Shown: positions 39,160 to 47,942, counted from the stretch's first letter. The stretch is DNA of 64,000 nucleotides from Rhizobiaceae bacterium (GCA_017643025.1 JAEPOG010000003.1:1-64000); one strand, 5' to 3'. Notes: generated by a model not told the origin, from the sequence alone. Numbers and translations are program-made.

Positions 39160-39185
39160 AAGGGCCGGGATCGACCGGCCCTTTT
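39160..39185 (+). terminator. Intrinsic terminator of the beta-oxidation operon
   Basis: A perfect 9-base stem AAGGGCCGG / CCGGCCCTT with a 6-base loop ends in TTTT, 18 bases after the FadJ stop. It closes the run of genes starting at 32812 or 35116. Confidence 0.85.
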
Positions 39186-39205
39186 CACTTTCGGGATCGC
39201 TGACA

Positions 39206-39751
39206 ATGTATGTCTGGGGACGCCTCGCGAAAATGGTCCTGACCGCGAAGTCGCGCGGGCCCTACCGCATGGGCAATGAAAGCCGGCTGGCGTTTCGCTG
39301 CCTGCCGACCGACATCGATTCCAACATGCATCTCAACAACGCGCGCTACATGATGCTGGCCGATATCGGCCGCATCGACATCTTCCTGCGCGCGGGCCTG
39401 ATCGGCTTGGCCAAGCGCAAGAAATGGGCGCCGATGATGGGCGGGCTGCAGTCGGTCTATGTCCGCGAGATCAGGCTGTGGAAGAGGTTCGAGGTGGTCT
39501 CCACGGTCGAGACCTGGGAGGACACGCAGGTCATCGGCCGCCACCGCTTCGTTCTTGAAGGCGGCGAGACGGCCGCGATGGTTCTGACGACGGCAGGCAT
39601 CTACGACTTCGCCAACCGGCGCTTCGTTCCGATCGACGACATGGTCCGGGAACTGGGCCACGACATCACGCCTCGCCCGCCGAGCGAGGAGGAGCGTATT
39701 TTCATGGCCTCGCATGCCGGCCTGCGCAAACTCGCGAAAGTGAAGACCTGA
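39206..39751 (+). CDS. Thioesterase-like hotdog protein
   Basis: A 181-residue protein with the 4HBT/THEM6-like hotdog signature TDIDSNMHLNNARYMMLADIGRIDIFLRAG, where Asp and Asn in DSNMHLNN occupy the usual catalytic place. It probably cleaves an acyl thioester. ATG 39206 lies just after the operon terminator, so it has its own promoter or depends on read-through. The frame continues upstream into the FadJ gene but that portion is antisense to nothing and out of context. Confidence 0.75.
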   Translation: MYVWGRLAKMVLTAKSRGPYRMGNESRLAFRCLPTDIDSNMHLNNARYMMLADIGRIDIFLRAGLIGLAKRKKWAPMMGGLQSVYVREIRLWKRFEVVSTVETWEDTQVIGRHRFVLEGGETAAMVLTTAGIYDFANRRFVPIDDMVRELGHDITPRPPSEEERIFMASHAGLRKLAKVKT

Positions 39752-39814
39752 CGGCTTGCCTGCCGGCGCTCGGCCCATATGCTGCGCGCGATTCAAATGG
39801 AGGAGCAGCGCGCC

Positions 39815-40435
39815 ATGGCCGCCAGCATCGACTATTTTCTGACCAGCGTTTCGCCATGGACCTATCTCGGCCATGACGCGGCGCGCGAGCTCGCATCGAA
39901 GCACGGCGCGACGCTCAATGTGCGGCCCGTCAATCTGGGCGAGATGTTCAAGGCGTCGGGGCAGGTGGCTCTCGGCGAGCGTGCTCCCGTACGTCAGCGC
40001 TACCGCTTTATCGAGTTGCAGCGCTACGCCGAGGCGCGCGGCAAGAAGATGAACTTCAAGCCGAAGCACTTCCCCACCAACCCCGCACTTGCCGATCACA
40101 CGATCTGCGCCATCGTTGCCGATGGCGGCGACCCGCTCGATTATATGGGCCGCGTCTTCGCCGCCGTTTGGGCCGACGAGAAGGACGTCGCCGACGAGGC
40201 GACAATAGCCGGTCTGCTGAAGCAGTCGGGCTTCGACGCCGACAGCGTCATCGCCGCGGCGAAGGCTCCCGAGACCGCCGCCATCCGCGCCAGGAACACC
40301 GAGGACGCTATTGCCGCCGACGCTACCGGCGTGCCGTCCTTCGTACTCAACGGCGAGCCTTTCTGGGGTCAGGACCGGCTCGATATGCTTGACCGCGCGC
40401 TGGCCTCGGGCCGCGGACCCTATAAGGCGCTGTGA
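39815..40435 (+). CDS. 2-hydroxychromene-2-carboxylate isomerase-like DsbA-family protein
   Basis: A 206-residue protein of the DsbA/HCCA isomerase family (IDYFLTSVSPWTYLGHDAARELASKHG; the serine in the SPWTY segment replaces the CxxC cysteine, as in glutathione-using kappa-class GST enzymes). The cis-Pro segment GVPSFVLNGEPFWGQDRLDML is typical. Homologues isomerise aromatic breakdown intermediates, but many are generic. AGGAG precedes ATG 39815. Its stop overlaps the next gene. Confidence 0.85.
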   Translation: MAASIDYFLTSVSPWTYLGHDAARELASKHGATLNVRPVNLGEMFKASGQVALGERAPVRQRYRFIELQRYAEARGKKMNFKPKHFPTNPALADHTICAIVADGGDPLDYMGRVFAAVWADEKDVADEATIAGLLKQSGFDADSVIAAAKAPETAAIRARNTEDAIAADATGVPSFVLNGEPFWGQDRLDMLDRALASGRGPYKAL

Positions 40436-40800
40436 CACCCGAGGAAGTCATCGACGTCTACGCGACTGCGTGGGGCGAGACCGACGCCGCCGAGCGGATG
40501 CGGATACTCGAAAGCGTGCTGACTGCAGATGCGACCTACACAGACCCGCGTGTGTATGCCGCCAGTCCAGGAGAACTGTCGGACCAGATCGGCCGCATCC
40601 TGCCGGACCGCCCGGGCGCACGCGTGCTGCGCATTAGCGCGGTCGACATGCACCACGGCAAGGCGCGTTTTGCCTGGCACATGCTGAAAGGCGATGGCAC
40701 ACCGCTACCGGCAGGCATCGATATCGTCGAGTTCGAGGAGACAACCGGCAAGCTGAAGTCGATCCTCGGCTTCTTCGGGCCGCTCGCCGAACTGGAATAG
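40432..40800 (+). CDS. SnoaL/NTF2-like protein
   Basis: A 122-residue NTF2-fold protein of the SnoaL type (EVIDVYATAWGETDAAERMRILESVLTADATYTDPRVYAASPGELSDQI, then KARFAWHMLKGDGTPLPAGIDIVEFEETTGKLKSILGFFG). These small alpha+beta proteins are often isomerases or cyclases, but function cannot be read. It starts with GTG at 40432, overlapping the previous stop as GTGA, so it is translationally coupled to the isomerase-like gene. Confidence 0.8.
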   Translation: MTPEEVIDVYATAWGETDAAERMRILESVLTADATYTDPRVYAASPGELSDQIGRILPDRPGARVLRISAVDMHHGKARFAWHMLKGDGTPLPAGIDIVEFEETTGKLKSILGFFGPLAELE

Positions 40801-40867
40801 CGCTCCTGAATCCAGCCTTGGCGCTCAGCTTCGACTGGACATGGCCTACGGCCCGTCCTACAAGTCC

Positions 40868-40889
40868 GAAAAGGTATTTTTTCCTTTTC
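40868..40889 (+). promoter_or_regulatory. Inverted repeat before the S24-family regulator gene
   Basis: GAAAAGG (40868-40874) and CCTTTTC (40883-40889) form a 7-base inverted repeat around an A/T-rich 8-base spacer, 22 bases before the ATG of the regulator. It is a plausible autoregulatory operator, though no binding data can be read from sequence. Confidence 0.45.
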
Positions 40890-40911
40890 AGGATGCCGGA
40901 GGTGAGGCGGC

Positions 40912-41550
40912 ATGCTCTCGCATGATCAGGTCTGGGCGGCGATAGACAGGCTGGCCGAGCGCAACGAGCTCTCGGCCTCTGGCCTCGCCAAGCGTGCGGG
41001 TCTGGATTCGACGGCCTTCAACAAGTCCAAGCGCCGTTCGGCGGATGGCCGTCCGCGCTGGCCGTCGACGGAATCGCTCGCCAAGATCATGCAGGCCACC
41101 GGAGCGTCGCTGGACGACTTCGTGGCCATGCTGACCGGTGGCGCCAGCGCGGCGCGGCCAGTGTCCGACGGCATACCGCTGCTCGGTTTCGCGCAGGCTG
41201 GCGCCGGCGGCTATTTCGACGATGCCGGCTTTCCTGTCGGTCATGGCTGGGACGTGGTCGAGTTTCCAGCCGGCGCGCCCGAGGGCGCCTATGCCCTCAA
41301 GGTTCAGGGCGACTCCATGTTGCCGCTCTACCGCGATGGCGATGTGCTGATCGTACAGCCCGGCGCGACGGTCCGCCGCGGCGACCGCGTCGTGGTCAAG
41401 ACCACCGGCGGCGAGGTGATGGCCAAGATACTGGCGCGCCGCAACACGCGCGTGATCGAGCTCACTTCGGTCAACCCGGACCATGCCGACCGCAGCCTCG
41501 CGCCAGGCGAGGTCGAGTGGGTCGCACGCATCCTCTGGGCCAGCCAGTAG
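40912..41550 (+). CDS. HTH transcriptional regulator with S24 (LexA/CI-like) peptidase domain
   Basis: A 212-residue protein. A lambda-repressor-type HTH lies at 1-65 (WAAIDRLAERNELSASGLAKRAGLDSTAFNKSKRR), and an S24 domain at about 85-205. The domain keeps the serine/lysine dyad of self-cleaving repressors: Ser135 in VQGDSMLP and Lys163 in VVVKTTGG. An Ala-Gly pair (FAQAGAGGYF) sits where such repressors cut themselves. There are no phage genes around, so it is likely a stable chromosomal regulator rather than a prophage remnant. Whether it responds to DNA damage is unknown. Confidence 0.85.
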   Translation: MLSHDQVWAAIDRLAERNELSASGLAKRAGLDSTAFNKSKRRSADGRPRWPSTESLAKIMQATGASLDDFVAMLTGGASAARPVSDGIPLLGFAQAGAGGYFDDAGFPVGHGWDVVEFPAGAPEGAYALKVQGDSMLPLYRDGDVLIVQPGATVRRGDRVVVKTTGGEVMAKILARRNTRVIELTSVNPDHADRSLAPGEVEWVARILWASQ

Positions 41551-41561
41551 CGCGGCGTCCC

Positions 41562-42290
41562 ATGCGCTCGACCATCATGGTGCTCGCAATCGGGACGCTT
41601 GCCATGATCGCGGCCGTTTTGCTGGCCGGCCGCGCCATGCTTGTGCCCGAAATTCCGGAGCCGAGTCCGATGCAGGAAGCTGCCCAGCCGCAGCGCCTTG
41701 AGCCTGCGCCCCGGGCCTCCGCCGCTTCGAGCAAGGCATCGCGCGTGCGCCCGGTTGCTCCCGATGTCGTTGCTATCCCGCCTGTCGAGCCGCGAACGCT
41801 GGTGCGCATCGAGCCGCGTGAGCCGCTCAGTCCGTTCGGTCAGCCGCTCCCGCCGCCGAAGGTTGACAACAGCCGCATCCATCGCCCTGTCGCCGACGCC
41901 GCCGGGCGCATACTCGGCCAGGGGCTGCTGGTGGATCTGACAGGCGTCGACATTGTCGAATCCGACGAGCTCTGCCTTGACCCAGATGGCTTCGAATGGC
42001 CGTGCGGCATGCGCGCCCGCACAGCATTTCGGGGACTGCTCAGAGGGCGAGCCGTCAAATGCGACGTGCCGCCGGATTATGAAGGCTCGGGCATCACGAC
42101 AACCTGCAGTCTCGGCCGGCTCGATCTCGGCGGATGGATCGTCGCCAATGGCTGGGGCCGCGCCACACCCGGCGGCCCGTACGAAGAGGCCGAGCGGTCG
42201 GCGCGCGAGGCCGAAAAGGGTATTTTCGGGCGCGGGCCGACACCTTTGCCGGTCTTCACCGTCGAGCCCAATTTCATGAATGGCGGCTAG
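41562..42290 (+). CDS. Membrane-anchored or exported thermonuclease-like (SNase) domain protein
   Basis: A 242-residue protein. An N-terminal hydrophobic segment (TIMVLAIGTLAMIAAVLLAGRAMLV) is followed by a Pro/Ala-rich linker, then a staphylococcal-nuclease-like domain from about residue 110 (ILGQGLLVDLTGVDIVESDELC...GMRARTAFRGLLRGRAVKCDV...LGGWIVANGWGRATPGGPYEEAERSAREAEKGIFG). The beta-barrel and the YEEAERSAREAEKGIFG helix fit the family, but the catalytic Arg/Glu set is not clearly complete, so nuclease activity is uncertain. ATG 41562 begins 11 bases after the regulator's stop. Confidence 0.75.
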   Translation: MRSTIMVLAIGTLAMIAAVLLAGRAMLVPEIPEPSPMQEAAQPQRLEPAPRASAASSKASRVRPVAPDVVAIPPVEPRTLVRIEPREPLSPFGQPLPPPKVDNSRIHRPVADAAGRILGQGLLVDLTGVDIVESDELCLDPDGFEWPCGMRARTAFRGLLRGRAVKCDVPPDYEGSGITTTCSLGRLDLGGWIVANGWGRATPGGPYEEAERSAREAEKGIFGRGPTPLPVFTVEPNFMNGG

Positions 42291-42350
42291 AGCCCTGATC
42301 CCGAAAAGCGACTACCGGTTCTCCGCCAAGGGAACGGCGTCGTGATCTAG
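42291..42350. repeat. Degenerate RIME-like intergenic palindromic repeat
   Basis: Between the convergent nuclease-like and lysK genes lies a stretch with CTGATCCCGAAAAGCGACTA, ACCGGTTCTCCG and GTGATCTAG. This resembles the short palindromic intergenic repeats widespread in Rhizobium and Mesorhizobium genomes (elements of the type TGATCCGAAAAGTGG...CCGGTTTTCGG...GATCATG). The match is by eye and imperfect; no second copy was seen in the window. Confidence 0.5.
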
Positions 42351-43990
42351 GCCGCCAGCTCGCCGGCCAGCGCCTTGCCGATCAGCGCGCGTGTCTCGGC
42401 AATGCCGTAGAGAGCCGCGAACGACCCGAAGCGCGGGCCGCGCTCCTGCCCGATCAGTACCTGATAGATCATCTGGAAAAACGCGCCGGACACGCCGGGC
42501 CCGCCGCCGGGGCTCTGGCGCTTGTGGTCCTGGTAGCGCTCGATCTCGCGCGCCACGTCGAGCGCCGCGTTCTGTATCGTCTCGCCGTCGGAGCCTTCGG
42601 GCAGAGCCGCCAGCTTGTCGGAAAGCGCCGCCAGTGCCGCAGCCTCGGTTTCGTCGGGTGCACGGAATGTCTTCGTCGGCTTCACGAAATCGTCGAAGTA
42701 GCGGATGGCGTATCCGACCAGCCTGTCAAGCTCCGGATGCGTTTGCGCAGTCACGCCCGGCGCATGCCGCGAAATGAAACCCCACAGCACCGCCTTGTCA
42801 TGGGCATTCGACGCGCTGACGAGGTTGAGCAGCAGCGCGAAGTTGACCGGCAGCTCGATCGCCGGCGGCTCGCCGCTGTGAATGTGCCAGACCGGATTGC
42901 CCAGCCGCTCCTTCCACTCCTGCCGCCGATAGGCTGCGAGGAATTGGTAGTACTCGTCCACTGCTCGCGGGATGACGTCGAAATAGAGTTTCTTCGCCTG
43001 ACGTGGCCGCTGGAACATGTAGAGCGCGAGGCTCTCCGTCGGTGCATAGGTCAGCCACTCGTCGATGGTCAGCCCGTTGCCCTTCGACTTCGAGATCTTC
43101 TGGCCGTTCTCGTCCAGGAAGAGCTCGTAGACGAAGTGCTCCGGCGCCCGCCCGCCGAGAATCTCGCAGATGCGGTCGTAGATGGCGGCGTTGGTCTGGT
43201 GGTCCTTGCCGAACATCTCGAAATCGACGCCGAGCGCTGCCCAGCGCATGCCGAAGTCGGGCTTCCATTGCAGCTTCACCGCGCCGCCTGTCACCGGAAG
43301 CGTCGTCTCCGTTCCGTCCTCGTCGTCGAAGGTGATCGTGCCGGCCTTGGCATCGACATTCTTCATCGGCACGTAGAGCACGCGCCCGGTCTTCGGCGAG
43401 ATCGGCAGGAAGGGGCTGTAGGTCGCCTGCCGTTCTTCGCCCAGCGTCGGCAGCATCACGTTCATGATGTCGTCATAGCGCTCGGCGGCGCGTAGCAGCA
43501 CCTCGTCGAAGCGGCCGGACTTGTAGAAGTCGGTGGCGCTGGCGAACTCGTAGTCGAACCCGAAGGCGTCGAGGAAGCGCCGCAGCATCGCGTTGTTGTG
43601 GTGGCCGAAGCTCTCGTAGTTACCGCCGAACGGGTTGGGCACCACGGTGAGCGGCATGTGCAGATAAGGTTCCAGAGCAGCGCGATCCGGCACGTTGTCC
43701 GGAATCTTGCGCATCCCGTCCATATCGTCGGAGAAGCAGAGCAGCCGCGTCGCAACCTTGTCGTCGGTGAGCACCCGGAAGGCGTGACGGACCATGGTCG
43801 TGCGCGCAACCTCGCCGAACGTGCCGATATGTGGCAGGCCGGAAGGGCCGTAGCCGGTCTCGAACAGCACCGTTTCCGGGAAGCCGCCCTTTTCGTAGCG
43901 CGCAATGATCTTGCGCGCTTCCTCGAAAGGCCATGCGTTGCTCTCGGCTGCCGCCGCGAGAAGGTCTGCGTTCATTGGGACCGGGTTCAT
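42347..43990 (-). CDS. lysK: Lysyl-tRNA synthetase, class I
   Basis: A 547-residue class I synthetase that charges tRNA-Lys. The HIGH motif is [13 protein letters not shown] near residue 52 and the KMSKS motif is [11 protein letters not shown] near residue 300. Most bacteria use the unrelated class II enzyme; the class I form is typical of archaea, spirochaetes and alphaproteobacteria. The start [11 protein letters not shown] at 43990 could instead be the Met six codons later. It is monocistronic and convergent with the nuclease-like gene. Confidence 0.95.
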   Translation of the reverse strand: MNPVPMNADLLAAAAESNAWPFEEARKIIARYEKGGFPETVLFETGYGPSGLPHIGTFGEVARTTMVRHAFRVLTDDKVATRLLCFSDDMDGMRKIPDNVPDRAALEPYLHMPLTVVPNPFGGNYESFGHHNNAMLRRFLDAFGFDYEFASATDFYKSGRFDEVLLRAAERYDDIMNVMLPTLGEERQATYSPFLPISPKTGRVLYVPMKNVDAKAGTITFDDEDGTETTLPVTGGAVKLQWKPDFGMRWAALGVDFEMFGKDHQTNAAIYDRICEILGGRAPEHFVYELFLDENGQKISKSKGNGLTIDEWLTYAPTESLALYMFQRPRQAKKLYFDVIPRAVDEYYQFLAAYRRQEWKERLGNPVWHIHSGEPPAIELPVNFALLLNLVSASNAHDKAVLWGFISRHAPGVTAQTHPELDRLVGYAIRYFDDFVKPTKTFRAPDETEAAALAALSDKLAALPEGSDGETIQNAALDVAREIERYQDHKRQSPGGGPGVSGAFFQMIYQVLIGQERGPRFGSFAALYGIAETRALIGKALAGELAA

Positions 43991-44153
43991 TCGAGCCTGC
44001 TCGAAGGGAAAAAATGTCGGCTCGACGCCGAAAATGCGGCTTGGTCCTATTCGCAGCGCTGCCGGTCGTCAACAAAGACGGTGAAAATCGTTGCACTGCA
44101 ACCGTTCGGTCCTTAACAAGCCCGCTGCACACGCAAACCCTCGGGAGCCGCGC

Positions 44154-44582
44154 ATGAACAAGCCGACAACGCAGGAAGCCCTCATCTACCTGATGGTGAT
44201 GGTCTCCGCCTCGGACCGCGACATGGTCGACCCCGAACTGTCCCGCATCGGCTTCGTCGTCGGCAACCTCCCGGTATTCGAGGGGTTCAAGGTGGAACGG
44301 ACGCTGGATGTCGCCCGGCAGTGCCAGGAGTGGCTGCAGCGCGAAAACGGCTTCGAGGAAATCCTCGACGCCGTGGTTGCGGCTGTCCCCGAGCGGCTGC
44401 GCGAAACAGCCTATCTGCTGGCCGTCGACATCGCTGTCGTCGATCTCCATGTCGAGCCGGAGGAACTGCGCATGCTGCAGATCCTGCGCGACAGGCTTGG
44501 CGTCGGGCGGGAGGCCGTCGCGGCGATTCAACGCGCGGCCAGGGCGCGGTTCCTGCGTCTGGACCCGGTCACCGGAAATTGA
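44154..44582 (+). CDS. TerB-family (tellurite resistance-like) protein
   Basis: A 142-residue helical protein with the TerB-like acidic calcium/metal-binding loops (MVMVSASDRDMVDPELSRI near 15-33 and LAVDIAVVDLHVEPEELRMLQIL near 85-108, each rich in Asp and Glu). TerB domains are found in stress-response and tellurite resistance loci, but single copies such as this have no defined role. GGGAG lies before ATG 44154; no other ter genes are nearby. Confidence 0.75.
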   Translation: MNKPTTQEALIYLMVMVSASDRDMVDPELSRIGFVVGNLPVFEGFKVERTLDVARQCQEWLQRENGFEEILDAVVAAVPERLRETAYLLAVDIAVVDLHVEPEELRMLQILRDRLGVGREAVAAIQRAARARFLRLDPVTGN

Positions 44583-44656
44583 CCCCGGCGAGACTGCCGC
44601 AAGGCAGCGAGTTGCGCTAGGCCGGTGAGGTACCCCCGGGGCGGTCGCGCAGAACC

Positions 44657-45505
44657 ATGGAAACCACAGGAAATACTGAACTTTTTGTCCGCCTGGCAGC
44701 CTTTGCCGGCGTTTTCCTTGCCATGGCCGCCTATGAACTGTGGTCGCCCCGGCTGGAGCGCCCCGAAATGCTCGGCGCGCTGAAGTCGCGCAGGTGGGTC
44801 ACCAACCTGTCCATCGTCGTTATCTCCTCGGCCGTCCTCCGCGTCATCTTTCCGGCCGCCGCCGTCGGCGCTGCTTTGTGGGCGGAAACGAATGGCTACG
44901 GGCTGTTTCCGGCAATCGGCCTGAACCCGGTTGTGGCTGGCGTGATCGCCTTCATCGTCCTCGATTTCGCTGTCTGGCTGGAGCATGTCGTCAGCCATAA
45001 ATGGCCGATCCTTTGGCGCATTCATCGCATGCATCACGCCGATACTGGTTTCGACGTGACCACGGGCCTGCGCTTCCATCCACTCGAAATCGTGCTGTCG
45101 ATGTTATGGAAAGCGGCCATTGTCGTGGCGCTGGGCGCACCGGTCGTTGCGGTGTTGGTGTTCGAGATCGTGCTCAACGGCACATCGATGTTCAACCATT
45201 CGAACGCGAACTTGCCGCGACCGCTCGACCGCGTGCTGCGCCGGGTGCTGGTGACGCCCGACATGCACCGCGTGCACCATTCCACCATACGCCGCGAGAC
45301 CGATTCCAACTACGGCTTCAACTTCCCGTTCTGGGACCGCTTGTTCGGCACCTACAACGACCAGCCCGCCAAGGGGCACGACGGCATGGACATCGGCCTC
45401 GAATACTGGCGCGGCGACACCTCCTCTGGCCTTCTGTGGTCCCTGTTGGTTCCGTTCAGGGCGCTCAGGCCGGAAGGCGATCAGAAGAAGCTGATCGGGA
45501 AATAG
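44657..45505 (+). CDS. Sterol desaturase / fatty-acid hydroxylase family protein
   Basis: A 282-residue membrane protein with four or five hydrophobic segments and the eight-histidine di-iron pattern of the fatty-acid hydroxylase superfamily: EHVVSHKWPILWRIHRMHHAD (HxxxH and HRxHH) and TPDMHRVHHS (HxxHH). It adds a hydroxyl or double bond to a lipid or isoprenoid; the substrate is unknown. Its 3' end overlaps the convergent solute-binding protein gene by 25 bp. Confidence 0.88.
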   Translation: METTGNTELFVRLAAFAGVFLAMAAYELWSPRLERPEMLGALKSRRWVTNLSIVVISSAVLRVIFPAAAVGAALWAETNGYGLFPAIGLNPVVAGVIAFIVLDFAVWLEHVVSHKWPILWRIHRMHHADTGFDVTTGLRFHPLEIVLSMLWKAAIVVALGAPVVAVLVFEIVLNGTSMFNHSNANLPRPLDRVLRRVLVTPDMHRVHHSTIRRETDSNYGFNFPFWDRLFGTYNDQPAKGHDGMDIGLEYWRGDTSSGLLWSLLVPFRALRPEGDQKKLIGK

Positions 45506-46320
45506 CGCAGATAGAGTTCCTCGAACTCGCCGCTCATGTTGATCTCCCTGAGCGCATAGTCGAAGGCTTCTGCGAGCATTGCGTCCTCCGGCCGCACGGC
45601 GATTGCCAGCCCGGCTCCGAAATATTCGGGCGCAATGTAGGGTCCGCCAGCAAAACGGCAGCAGCCGGCGGAATCGGAGCCCGCCAGCCAGAAGGCGAGC
45701 CGTAGCCCGTCGCCGAAGATTGCGTCGGTTTCGCCCGTCCGCATGCCGTCATAGAGCCATTCGACCCGGCTGTAGGTCACCGGCTGCGCATCGGGAAAAT
45801 AGTCGCGCAGCATGGCCTCGTGTTCCGAACCGGCCAGGACGCCGACGCGCCTGCCTGCGATGTTGCTGTGGAGCGGCTCAGCCAGGGTCGAGCCGCTGGC
45901 TACGATGAACCGCGCCGGAAAACGCAGGTATGACCGGGTAAAGGCATATTTCGTCCGCCGCTCCGGCGTCAGCGCTAGCCCCGCGATCAGCGCGTCGCCC
46001 TCGCCGCGCTCCAGCGCGCCTTCCAGTTCCTCCCACGGCAGCGCCTGGATCTGGCACCGGTCGAGAATCTCGAGGGAGCGGCACATGACGCGTGCAAGGT
46101 CGACGTGGAAGCCCGATATCAGCCCGTTCGAATCGAGAAAATTGAAGGGCGGAAAATCGACCGTCGTCAGGAACCGGACCCGGGCGAAACGCGACAGGTC
46201 GGGTTTGGCGAGCCTTTCCTTGACGTCCCAGAATTGCGGGATGTTCGGTTCCGCGGCCAGCGCCGGGGCGCTGGCTAGCGCCAGTGCGCCAAGCAGCAGT
46301 GCCGAGATCAATTTTCTCAT
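45481..46320 (-). CDS. Orphan amino-acid-type ABC solute-binding protein
   Basis: A 279-residue periplasmic protein of SBP family 3. It has a signal peptide (MRKLISALLLGALALASAPALA, cleaved after residue 22), then the typical start VRFLTTVDFPPFNFLDSNGLISGFHVDLARVMC and the end EFEELYLRYFP. A normal ABC cassette would have permease and ATPase genes adjacent; none are here, so it may work with a remote transporter or as a sensor. It is divergent from luxR, 149 bp away. ATG 46320 is preferred over a longer start because it opens the signal peptide. Confidence 0.85.
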   Translation of the reverse strand: MRKLISALLLGALALASAPALAAEPNIPQFWDVKERLAKPDLSRFARVRFLTTVDFPPFNFLDSNGLISGFHVDLARVMCRSLEILDRCQIQALPWEELEGALERGEGDALIAGLALTPERRTKYAFTRSYLRFPARFIVASGSTLAEPLHSNIAGRRVGVLAGSEHEAMLRDYFPDAQPVTYSRVEWLYDGMRTGETDAIFGDGLRLAFWLAGSDSAGCCRFAGGPYIAPEYFGAGLAIAVRPEDAMLAEAFDYALREINMSGEFEELYLRYFPISFF

Positions 46321-46469
46321 TTTTCTTGCCGGAAACGCCATTTGGCGCACCTAACACGCCCGAATCGTGGCCCGCAATCGGCTCCGGAAGATAAATCGCT
46401 GGCAGAATCGGTGTAATTGAGTCAATATTAGCATACAGCAACGAGCAACATTACGGGGTAGATGTTGCA

Positions 46470-47201
46470 TTGATCCGCTTTGACGACACACTTGAATACA
46501 TCGAAGTGATCCAGCGTGCGCGCACACCGCAGGAGGTGTGCGAAGCGCTTGTTGGCGTCACCAAACAGTTCGGGTTGAACGCGCTTTTGGCGGGCACCGT
46601 GCCCGGCCAGGGCACCCCGGGCGAAGAGCAGCGCAGCCATGTGCTGCTTTGCGACTGGCCGATCGAATGGCTCCAGCGCTACGTCGAACGCAACTATGTC
46701 GACCATGATCCGCTGGTCCAGTACATGCGGCGCACGCCGTCGCAAGTGACGTGGAGCGATGCGGCGGCCCGCATCGACCTCGACCGCAGTGCGCGCGAAG
46801 TGTTCTGCGATGCCGGCGCCTACAAGCTCAATGACGGCTTCGCCATGCCGCTTGTCACCCTGGAGGGTCAGGTCGTCATGGTGTCGCTTGGCGGCGAGAA
46901 TATCGAACTCGACGATAACGCCATTCGCCTCATCTCGCTTGCTTCGACCTATGCGATCGGCCGCGCCATCCAGCTGTCGAGCGAGGAAAAGACGATCGAG
47001 CACCGCCCGGAACTGACGCCGCGCGAGAAGGAATGCATGCGCTGGGCGGCTGCCGGAAAGTCGGAGTGGGAAATCTCGCAAATACTTGGGATTTCCGAGC
47101 ACACTTCCGAAAAACATCTTCTCAATGCCAAATCGAAACTTGGCGCGGCCAACCGCGTTCAGGCAATCGCCGAAGCGATACGTCATGGCTATATTTCGTG
47201 A
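46470..47201 (+). CDS. LuxR-family quorum-sensing transcriptional regulator
   Basis: A 243-residue regulator with the acyl-homoserine-lactone binding domain (about 15-165) and a C-terminal LuxR helix-turn-helix (about 180-240; LTPREKECMRWAAAGKSEWEISQILGISEHTSEKHLLNAKSKLGAANR). The ligand-pocket signature W..Y....Y...DP is present in DWPIEWLQRYVERNYVDHDPL, so it should bind a signal. It starts with TTG at 46470, after a GGGG; no ATG lies in frame near it, so the true start may differ by a few codons. The luxI gene follows after 102 bp. Confidence 0.9.
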   Translation: MIRFDDTLEYIEVIQRARTPQEVCEALVGVTKQFGLNALLAGTVPGQGTPGEEQRSHVLLCDWPIEWLQRYVERNYVDHDPLVQYMRRTPSQVTWSDAAARIDLDRSAREVFCDAGAYKLNDGFAMPLVTLEGQVVMVSLGGENIELDDNAIRLISLASTYAIGRAIQLSSEEKTIEHRPELTPREKECMRWAAAGKSEWEISQILGISEHTSEKHLLNAKSKLGAANRVQAIAEAIRHGYIS

Positions 47202-47232
47202 CTGGCATTTGCGCTCGCCGCTAGTCTTAACC

Positions 47233-47277
47233 ACTACGTGATCGCGTAATTTCAGGGCCTTCGGGCCGTCGTACACT
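47233..47277 (+). promoter_or_regulatory. Candidate lux box and -10 element before luxI
   Basis: ACTACGTGATCGCGTAAT (47233-47250) contains TACG-TGATCG-CGTA, a near-palindrome centred on GATC with six of seven inner pairs intact. TACACT at 47272-47277 fits a -10. A start near 47284 would put the palindrome centre about 42 bp upstream, the standard position for LuxR-type activators overlapping the -35. The neighbouring LuxR is the obvious binder. Confidence 0.6.
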
Positions 47278-47303
47278 GGTCTTCCTTAGCAAGGGAGACC
47301 GCT

Positions 47304-47942
47304 ATGTTATACGCACTTTCAACCAGTGAATTGATGGATCGGCCTGACCTTTGGCAGGCGGTTCATTCCCTCCGGCACAGCATCTTCGTGGATGAAATGG
47401 GCTGGGAAGATCTCAGGCGCGAAGACGGCCTGGAACTCGACCAGTTCGACCATGAGGAAGCAACCCACCACCTCGTCATCCGCAATGGCGAGCTGGCGGG
47501 CTACCAGCGCATGCTGCCGACCACCCGGCCGCATCTCCTCACCGAAGTCCTGACCGACCTCTACGAAGGTACGCCGCCCTCCGGTCCGGACGTGTTCGAA
47601 CTGACAAGGTATGCCGTCGCCCGGCAGTATCGCGAAGGCCGCTGGGGCGTTTCCAGCGTCGGCAGCGAGCTGATTGCCGGCTTCATCGAATGGGGCATGG
47701 AACGCGATGTCGACAAGGTCATCATCGAGTTCGAGCCGATGTGGGTTCTGCGGGCGCTTCAGTTGCGCTTCCTCGCCCAGCCGCTGGGCTATCAGCGCAC
47801 CTATGGGCGCCAGCAGGTCGTCGCCACGCTGCTCACTTTCGACGACACGACCCTGCGGGTCGTGCGCGAGAAGCGCAACTACGACGCGCCTGTGCTGGTG
47901 CACGGCCTGCCCGATTTCCTTGGCTACAAGAAGGCCTCGTGA
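47304..47942 (+). CDS. Acyl-homoserine-lactone synthase, LuxI family
   Basis: A 212-residue synthase that couples S-adenosylmethionine to an acyl donor. The invariant residues Arg24, Phe28 and Trp34 (LRHSIFVDEMGW) are at their canonical positions, followed by Asp46 and Asp49 (ELDQFDHEEATHHLV) and the YQRML and FELTRYAV segments. The acyl specificity cannot be read from sequence. The crotonase-like gene follows 57 bp later on the same strand, which suggests that the acyl chain is modified. Confidence 0.95.
   Translation: MLYALSTSELMDRPDLWQAVHSLRHSIFVDEMGWEDLRREDGLELDQFDHEEATHHLVIRNGELAGYQRMLPTTRPHLLTEVLTDLYEGTPPSGPDVFELTRYAVARQYREGRWGVSSVGSELIAGFIEWGMERDVDKVIIEFEPMWVLRALQLRFLAQPLGYQRTYGRQQVVATLLTFDDTTLRVVREKRNYDAPVLVHGLPDFLGYKKAS

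Noticed and set aside
40912..41550. The S24 regulator as a prophage remnant
   Set aside because: No phage structural, integrase or excisionase genes and no attachment-like repeats surround it.
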